Part shown: positions 60,044 through 64,000 of the stretch, one piece after another | How the letters are laid out: each line of letters begins with the position of its first letter | How positions within the stretch are numbered: the first letter of the stretch is position 1 | Assembly: GCA_003170295.1 (NCBI GenBank) | Contig: PNAJ01000146.1 | Coordinates: 78,284-142,283 of the forward strand | Source: Bryobacterales bacterium | GTDB lineage: Bacteria; Acidobacteriota; Terriglobia; Bryobacterales; Bryobacteraceae | DNA: 64,000 nt | Direction of reading: 5' to 3' | Notes under the pieces: generated by a model | Told to the model about the DNA's origin: nothing | Seen by the model: only the letters and a program-made list of their open reading frames with translations | Database searches by the model: none | Translations under genes and position numbers: made by a program

Positions 60044-61171
60044 TTAGCTCCGCGCGGCCCGTGCACCTGCGTCTACTAGCGTTTTTATTTTTACCATTTG
60101 TTGAGAATTCAAGAAATATTGCCGCCCATCGTTGTGCGCCTTATGCAGGAACAATGCATCGCTGTTCTTTGTCTCTTGAAAAGCCTCGCTGTTCTGATCT
60201 AATATGCCCTCCGCTGTAGTGACATTCAAGTGCCGCGCTCGAACTCCTGTCAGCACGGTTTCTTTAGAGCAATGCTTGAACTGGCCAATCTTAGAATGAC
60301 TTAGCATTCCCCGAAGCATGATGCTGAGCAGCATCGAGATTTGATCGCCAGACGCGGCGCCGGATTCCCTCTCCGTCTCCTCTAAGGCGACTTCCGTCCA
60401 TGCCTTTATCTGAGCTTCGAGGTCATAGCGACTTCTGCTGTTACAAATATGAACTAGGGAGGCGCGCACCTGTTGCGGCACGGCGGCCACCGTTATGTAG
60501 GGAGCGTAGTCTCCGCAAATTATAACTGCATCGAGCGGAAGCGCCCCATTCAAGCGGGCCTCAGCGTCGCGGTAGCTACGGGGAGGGATTTGGACAAACT
60601 GTGCTCCGTACACTGCGCCAATGGCCTGCAGTCTGGACTGCATGCTTACACCGTCAGCAACCTCCGGGCCGATCCACGCGATTCTAATAGGTCTAGTTTT
60701 AAGACGACGGGGCCGAGAAAGAAGGCTTGGGCGAGTCGCGCGGTCAGGATCCGCGCTTAGTTTGAAGGAGTGCTCAATGAGCCAATTGGCGCACTCTTCG
60801 TAATCTAGAATCGCTCCCCCGGTGATTTCAACCATCGGTCGAGGAGTGCGCCGCGACGGCGGTGGGTGCTGCCTGAGGTCTATTCTATAAAAAACGATCC
60901 CATGACTAGGATCGTCTGCAGTGGCGAGAATGTGAATTGAATCGCAGCCATCTTCCGGGTGGCGGTAAACACGATTCCAGTTATCGAGCGCGGTTAGCAA
61001 CCGCTCCGGCTCCGGCATAAATTGAAATCTTTCCGGCTCGTCCGGTAGGGTCAGTTCAATGCTGATCCCAGCCCGAAATGAGATCTTCTTCCCGAGAAAA
61101 TCGCTGACGACGCATCGAGCATCGGCTTTAATGCTCTCGGCCAGCGATATTGCTCGAAGATTGAATTCCAT
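60044..61171 (-). CDS. Unknown protein, second gene of the OST-HTH cassette
   Basis: A 375-residue soluble protein that I do not recognise. The first ~130 residues look alpha/beta (SFRAGISIELTLPDEPERF, DSIHILATADDPSHGIVFY). The middle (165-250) has a Rossmann-like or TIR-like pattern: RPIRIAWIGPEVADGVSMQS, RLQAIGAVYGAQFVQIPPRS and LDAVIICGDYAPYITVAAVP. The last part is helical (GAASGDQISMLLSIMLRGML, HKAHNDGRQYFLNSQQMVKI). It follows the OST-HTH gene by 39 bases on the same strand, so they are likely co-transcribed. Composition is less GC-rich than core genes. Confidence 0.55.
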   Translation of the reverse strand: MEFNLRAISLAESIKADARCVVSDFLGKKISFRAGISIELTLPDEPERFQFMPEPERLLTALDNWNRVYRHPEDGCDSIHILATADDPSHGIVFYRIDLRQHPPPSRRTPRPMVEITGGAILDYEECANWLIEHSFKLSADPDRATRPSLLSRPRRLKTRPIRIAWIGPEVADGVSMQSRLQAIGAVYGAQFVQIPPRSYRDAEARLNGALPLDAVIICGDYAPYITVAAVPQQVRASLVHICNSRSRYDLEAQIKAWTEVALEETERESGAASGDQISMLLSIMLRGMLSHSKIGQFKHCSKETVLTGVRARHLNVTTAEGILDQNSEAFQETKNSDALFLHKAHNDGRQYFLNSQQMVKIKTLVDAGARAARS

Positions 61172-61210
61172 TCCAATGTCGTTTCGTCTAAAAGCCGCAC
61201 TGGCCTATTC

Positions 61211-62179
61211 TTAGGCTCGTTTTGACCCGGCAATCTGGAGAAGCCCTCGGAGTTGAATGAGATCATCGATAAGCTTATCGATGAGCCCTTCGAGGCGATT
61301 CGTCAGCAATGAATCGGCGGGGCGCGAGGATTCGAGGGCCCCTGGAGTCAAGGGTCCGCTTGGTGGTGCGACTGGACTGGCGGGGATCGAAAGCGGCGGA
61401 TTCGGAGAGCGCTCGAATGCGGCTACTAGCGATTGCGTCGCCATGTAGGTGGGTCCGATGATGTTCTTCGGCCGGACGCCATTCGCCGACGCCCAGGATT
61501 CGATCGCGGCGACGACCTGCTTGATGTGGAAGTTGCTCCACGAGGGCGAAAGGCCTCGTGAGCGCACCAATTTTGTAAACTGAAAAGGGGCCGCATCACC
61601 GTCTAAGACAGTCAAAAGCTGCCTGCCAGTCTCGGGGACCTGCACGCTTGCGAATGACCGCATCCATTCGATAACGCGATCACGCGCGCTCGGAATTGCG
61701 ACGGTCGAGCGCTGAGGGTCCTGTTGGGTCCATAGGCCCCGAGCATCGTTCTTAAACGCGACATCACCAACGGGATCGTAAACCCAGCGGGCGGAGAAGC
61801 TGTTGAAGGCGTTCCAAAGGTCCTGTCGAACTCGTACACGCTGGGCAGATGCCATCGAAGGCGATGAAGGTTGAGGTGGCAATTCGGAAGCTGGCGCTAC
61901 TGCAGGAATGTCGAGGGACAGCTGCTCCGGCGTCGCTAGCCACACGCTGATATCGCCACCAGGGGTAGGGCGGAGTTCGATAAAGCCGGCCGCTTGGGCG
62001 GCCTTCAGGAAGTCTCCGAATTTTCTAAATCCAAATATTTCTTCTCGGAAGCCCTCACGATTATAAAGCGCAGGCTTCAAAGTCGCCCCTAGGCAGGGCC
62101 GGTTGCGGAGATTGAAATCCCGAACCGTAGCCGCTAGAAGCTTAAATGAATTGGTCAGGTCGTCACGTAGCATTGGCAT
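61211..62179 (-). CDS. OST-HTH/LOTUS-like domain protein
   Basis: A 322-residue protein. The N-terminal ~80 residues (LLAATVRDFNLRNRPCLGAT, LKPALYNREGFREEIFGFRK, FGDFLKAAQAAGFIELRPTP, GGDISVWL) match the OST-HTH/LOTUS fold, which binds RNA (G-rich or G4) and in bacteria is usually fused to NYN or PIN nucleases. Here there is no nuclease motif; instead a Pro/Ser-rich linker and a helical region follow (TRLEGLIDKLIDDLIQLRGL at the end). An alternative start two codons on (ATG after AAAGG) is likely. It heads a two-gene unit with the unknown protein downstream. Function unknown. Confidence 0.6.
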   Translation of the reverse strand: MPMLRDDLTNSFKLLAATVRDFNLRNRPCLGATLKPALYNREGFREEIFGFRKFGDFLKAAQAAGFIELRPTPGGDISVWLATPEQLSLDIPAVAPASELPPQPSSPSMASAQRVRVRQDLWNAFNSFSARWVYDPVGDVAFKNDARGLWTQQDPQRSTVAIPSARDRVIEWMRSFASVQVPETGRQLLTVLDGDAAPFQFTKLVRSRGLSPSWSNFHIKQVVAAIESWASANGVRPKNIIGPTYMATQSLVAAFERSPNPPLSIPASPVAPPSGPLTPGALESSRPADSLLTNRLEGLIDKLIDDLIQLRGLLQIAGSKRA

Positions 62180-62641
62180 CCTTTGGAAAATTGAGGAGTG
62201 GGGCTCTCTTTACTACTACGAAAGCCCCTGCTCTCAACTTATTCCTTACTTAGAATGCCGGCTAAGGATTCGACCTAAACAGGTTCACGAGGAAAATCAA
62301 ATCTCCCTCGGTTCCCGCAGATTCGAAGCCCGCCTTGCACAAGCCAAAAACCCTATCGGGACCTGCTCAATCGAACCGTGCCAAGGTGCTTAGATTATGT
62401 CGTCTGTCCTGCAGGACTGATTGCCTAGGCTATTCTATCAACAGCTTAGTTAAGCACTTCGACCGGTCTTCGGCAATTAAAGAATAGCAGGAAGCACTTC
62501 TTCCGTCAAGACAAGAAATAATAAGCTATTGAGGAATAAGGCCTTACAACCGGAGATACTGCGGGATCTTGCAAGGTTTGAGGCTGCGGGGGCAACTCCG
62601 GCTCCACTGGCGCTAGCCGTCCTCCATCGCCTGAATTTCTT
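62180..62641. other. Gene-free stretch upstream of the OST-HTH gene
   Basis: About 460 bases, visibly poorer in GC than the core. It should hold the OST-HTH promoter, but no clear -35/-10 pair was found. A small palindrome TCCTGCAGGA lies near 62408-62418. On the left-going strand after the ParD-like gene a proline-rich frame (EPELPPQPQTLQDPAVSPVV) runs to 62506 but shows no ParE features. Nothing else is supported. Confidence 0.5.
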
Positions 62642-62854
62642 TTATGGCTGTTCGCCGTCGATGAGTTCTCCGCGCTCCGATTGGAGATAACCTTCCTCGA
62701 TATGAGCCGACAACGCGCGGCGTTCTTCGTCGGTCCAACTCTCCTCCGCGTCCTGAGCTTCCAGGGCGCGATGCAATACATCCTCGGCATTGGTATAGCT
62801 TCCGCTGGAAAGGCGCTTATTGATGAGCGTCTCGAGGTCGGGAGGGACGTTCAA
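62642..62854 (-). CDS. ParD-like antitoxin, orphan
   Basis: A 70-residue ribbon-helix-helix antitoxin of the ParD type: NVPPDLETLINKRLSSGSYT, TNAEDVLHRALEAQDAEESW, then an acidic C-terminal part. The start is a TTG; the family N-terminus AIQLNVPPDL lies partly upstream in frame but has no start codon, which suggests that the 5' end was altered when the adjacent antitoxin fragment was joined. No ParE toxin gene follows. It is either an orphan or a remnant. Confidence 0.65.
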   Translation of the reverse strand: MNVPPDLETLINKRLSSGSYTNAEDVLHRALEAQDAEESWTDEERRALSAHIEEGYLQSERGELIDGEQP

Positions 62855-63039
62855 TTGGATGGCTCGTTCTCCACTTCAATCCTATCGTGGCCTTCTCGTG
62901 AGTTCTGATTCGAGACGGCGGTGACGCGGGCTTTGATAACCGCTCGGGCAGAGGCGAACTCGGGGGCGAGGTCGTCGTAAGCCTTGCGGTATTCGTTGTT
63001 CTTCATCCAGCTATTGTGAAGGTCGCGCACTTTGGTCAT
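62851..63039 (-). pseudogene. XRE-family antitoxin, N-terminal fragment
   Basis: ATG 63039 opens MTKVRDLHNSWMKNNEYRKA, then YDDLAPEFASARAVIKARVT, a typical N-terminus of HTH antitoxins paired with RelE-like toxins. The HTH part is missing: after ARVTA the frame reads VSNQNSREGHDRIEVENEPS and stops four bases past the start of the ParD-like gene. So a fusion or deletion joined two different antitoxins. An RBS-like GGAAAT lies upstream. Confidence 0.55.
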
Positions 63040-63706
63040 TGCGAGATTTCCGTTGTTCCTCTCAAGACTAGCGCGATCTCCGATGCTTTGCCTCCGCTCC
63101 CTGTGGTCGCAGCTCGGTAGAGAGTGGAGCGTCTGTCCGCTCCCTGACGGTCGCGGTTCGGTCGACACATCGGGTGCAACCGGCGTCCGTGCCTCGTGGT
63201 GCAGGTTGGCAACCTGCGGCCGATTGGCAATCGGCCCCTCCGCGAGTTATAGAACCGCGACCATCGGGAGCGGTCAAACCCGATGTTTTCGGCGGGCGAA
63301 AAGGGGAAAACACGAGGACAGACGCATTTTTTCCGAATAGCGTGCTCGTCCGGGGGCACGAGGGATAGCCCGCGTGTTTCCGCCTTATCAATTGAATCCT
63401 CAAGGGATGAAAACGGTGCGGTTAGCGCTATTCCATTACTTCTGGCTGGCTTCGGCGTCCCGAATTTCTTCGACGTCGGCAAGATCGCGCGTCCGGCCCG
63501 CTGCGAGTTTCGACGCGATCACATCCGCCTTGGAAATGGGGCTAAATGGGACAGACGCATTTTCTCCGTATAGCGTGCCCGTCCGAATCAGCGTTCATCC
63601 GCGTTCCTCAGTAGCCATAAATTCGCCTCTTACAACTCCCCCTTTTTTCAACCACCTCCCACTCCCACTCACGCTGTTCCGCACGCCCCCGATGCTATAC
63701 CAAGGC
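63040..63706. repeat. Repeat-rich intergenic region
   Basis: About 670 bases without a supportable gene. It holds a REP arm at 63094-63110 (also in 44133-44149), a near-perfect inverted pair 63137-63158 / 63252-63273 (core CGGTCGCGGTTC), and an imperfect direct repeat of ~37 bases at 63316-63352 and 63548-63585 (core GGACAGACGCATTTT). All open frames here run through these repeats. Confidence 0.6.
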
Positions 63707-63856
63707 ATGTCAACTCCAAACCGAACTGAAATCAACCGAGCCAACTCGCAGCACTCCACCGGCCCCAAAACCCAAGCCGGCAAACAACGATCTTCCCTCA
63801 ACGCCCTCCGTCATGGCCTAACTGGCCAACTAGTGGACTGTAACAGCCAGTTATAG
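63707..63856 (+). pseudogene. Repeat-family ORF cut by an IS630 insertion
   Basis: ATG 63707 starts MSTPNRTEINRANSQHSTGP then KTQAGKQRSSLNALRHGLTG, the conserved opening of a protein family abundant in Solibacter-like genomes. After LTGQLV the frame enters the IS left end and stops six codons later. The rest of the gene, if any, lies beyond the element outside the window. Confidence 0.65.
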
Positions 63857-64000
63857 ACTACAATGGGTGCATGGCAAGCACCCTCGCATTGACGAACGCG
63901 GAGCGGATGGAACTTATGCGGCGAGCATCGAGCCGAACCGGCCGGGCGGAAGATGCCCGGAGAGCTCGGCTGATTTTGCTGCTGACCGAAGGCCATACCT
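63829..64000 (+). mobile_element. IS630-family element, left end (cut by window edge)
   Basis: Sequence change in the host ORF at about 63829-63831 beside a TA dinucleotide, the IS630 target. The end starts GTGGACTGTAACAGCC or close by, and a transposase frame begins 40 bases later. The right end is not in the window, so the terminal repeat cannot be verified. Confidence 0.6.
63871..64000 (+). CDS. IS630-type transposase, N-terminal part
   Basis: ATG 63871 opens MASTLALTNAERMELMRRAS and continues SRTGRAEDARRARLILLLTE before the window ends after 43 codons. This is the helix-turn-helix N-terminus of IS630-type (Tc1/mariner superfamily) transposases; the DDE domain is outside. It lies in the left end of the element that interrupts 63707-63856. 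Confidence 0.7.
   Translation, partial: MASTLALTNAERMELMRRASSRTGRAEDARRARLILLLTEGHT

Noticed and set aside
62506..62790. Possible ParE toxin after the ParD-like gene
   Set aside because: The frame is proline-rich and lacks the ParE/RelE pattern, and part of it overlaps the antitoxin in another frame.
63036..63482. A 148-codon minus-strand frame in the repeat cluster
   Set aside because: It runs through REP arms and direct repeats, with no domain-like sequence.
1..64000. CRISPR arrays, tRNA or rRNA genes
   Set aside because: No regularly spaced identical repeats and no cloverleaf or rRNA signature was recognised in the gaps; a tRNA scan would settle the point.

Overview
The window looks like a chromosomal segment of a GC-rich acidobacterium, most likely of the Solibacter/Bryobacter type. 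This is an inference from gene content and no search was run. The pointers are an Oar-like TonB-dependent receptor with an N-terminal carboxypeptidase-regulatory domain, paired M16 peptidases, a DUF1080 protein, a PQQ-type beta-propeller protein, two DUF4097 proteins beside an ECF sigma factor, a rhamnogalacturonan acetylesterase, and the 'NRANSQHSTGPKT' repeat-family ORF. Codon use is GC-rich throughout except in a few accessory patches.

Layout. 1-5000 is an accessory zone: the nadA 5' end, a broken DinB gene, a RAYT transposase inside nested inverted repeats, a large NACHT NTPase and a frameshifted AbrB antitoxin. 5020-9411 holds a DedA-like membrane protein, ligA, a lipid-kinase-like gene and a membrane hydrolase. 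9613-16908 holds the Oar-like receptor and an overlapping pair of signalling proteins, the second of which appears to be a pseudokinase. 16895-21299 is a translationally coupled M16 peptidase pair with LolA-like domains. 21320-25542 is the translation block, transcribed leftwards: rplM-rpsI, rpsB, tsf, pyrH, frr, then a 53-codon YtxH-like gene.

25699-30047 carries a proteasome-like Ntn-hydrolase candidate, a PIN toxin-antitoxin pair, a PQQ propeller protein, higBA and a lipoprotein. 30079-35903 holds an SGNH esterase, a second M16 pair and two tandem TonB_C proteins. 35885-44097 holds ppc, several secreted proteins, a second VTT protein, a transglutaminase and an amidase. 44152-46842 is an ABC importer of the urea-carboxylase-related type. 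46903-56802 has a DUF3052 protein, amiC, a lytic transglycosylase, mobA-mlaF, a Cys-rich protein, TauE, coaD, an aminotransferase, manA and a CPBP protease. 56844-59838 is a four-gene sigma/anti-sigma/DUF4097 operon. 60044-64000 is a second accessory zone: a two-gene OST-HTH cassette, antitoxin remnants, REP-like repeats and the left end of an IS630 element.

The genes work together mainly as local operons, with many ATGA stop/start overlaps. Dispersed palindromic repeats beginning GGGGACAG occur inside the RAYT element and twice elsewhere, which suggests a RAYT/REPIN system. The best candidates for undescribed biology are the OST-HTH pair at 60044-62179, the NACHT gene with its antitoxin remnant, the pseudokinase, and the exported Ntn-hydrolase-like protein.
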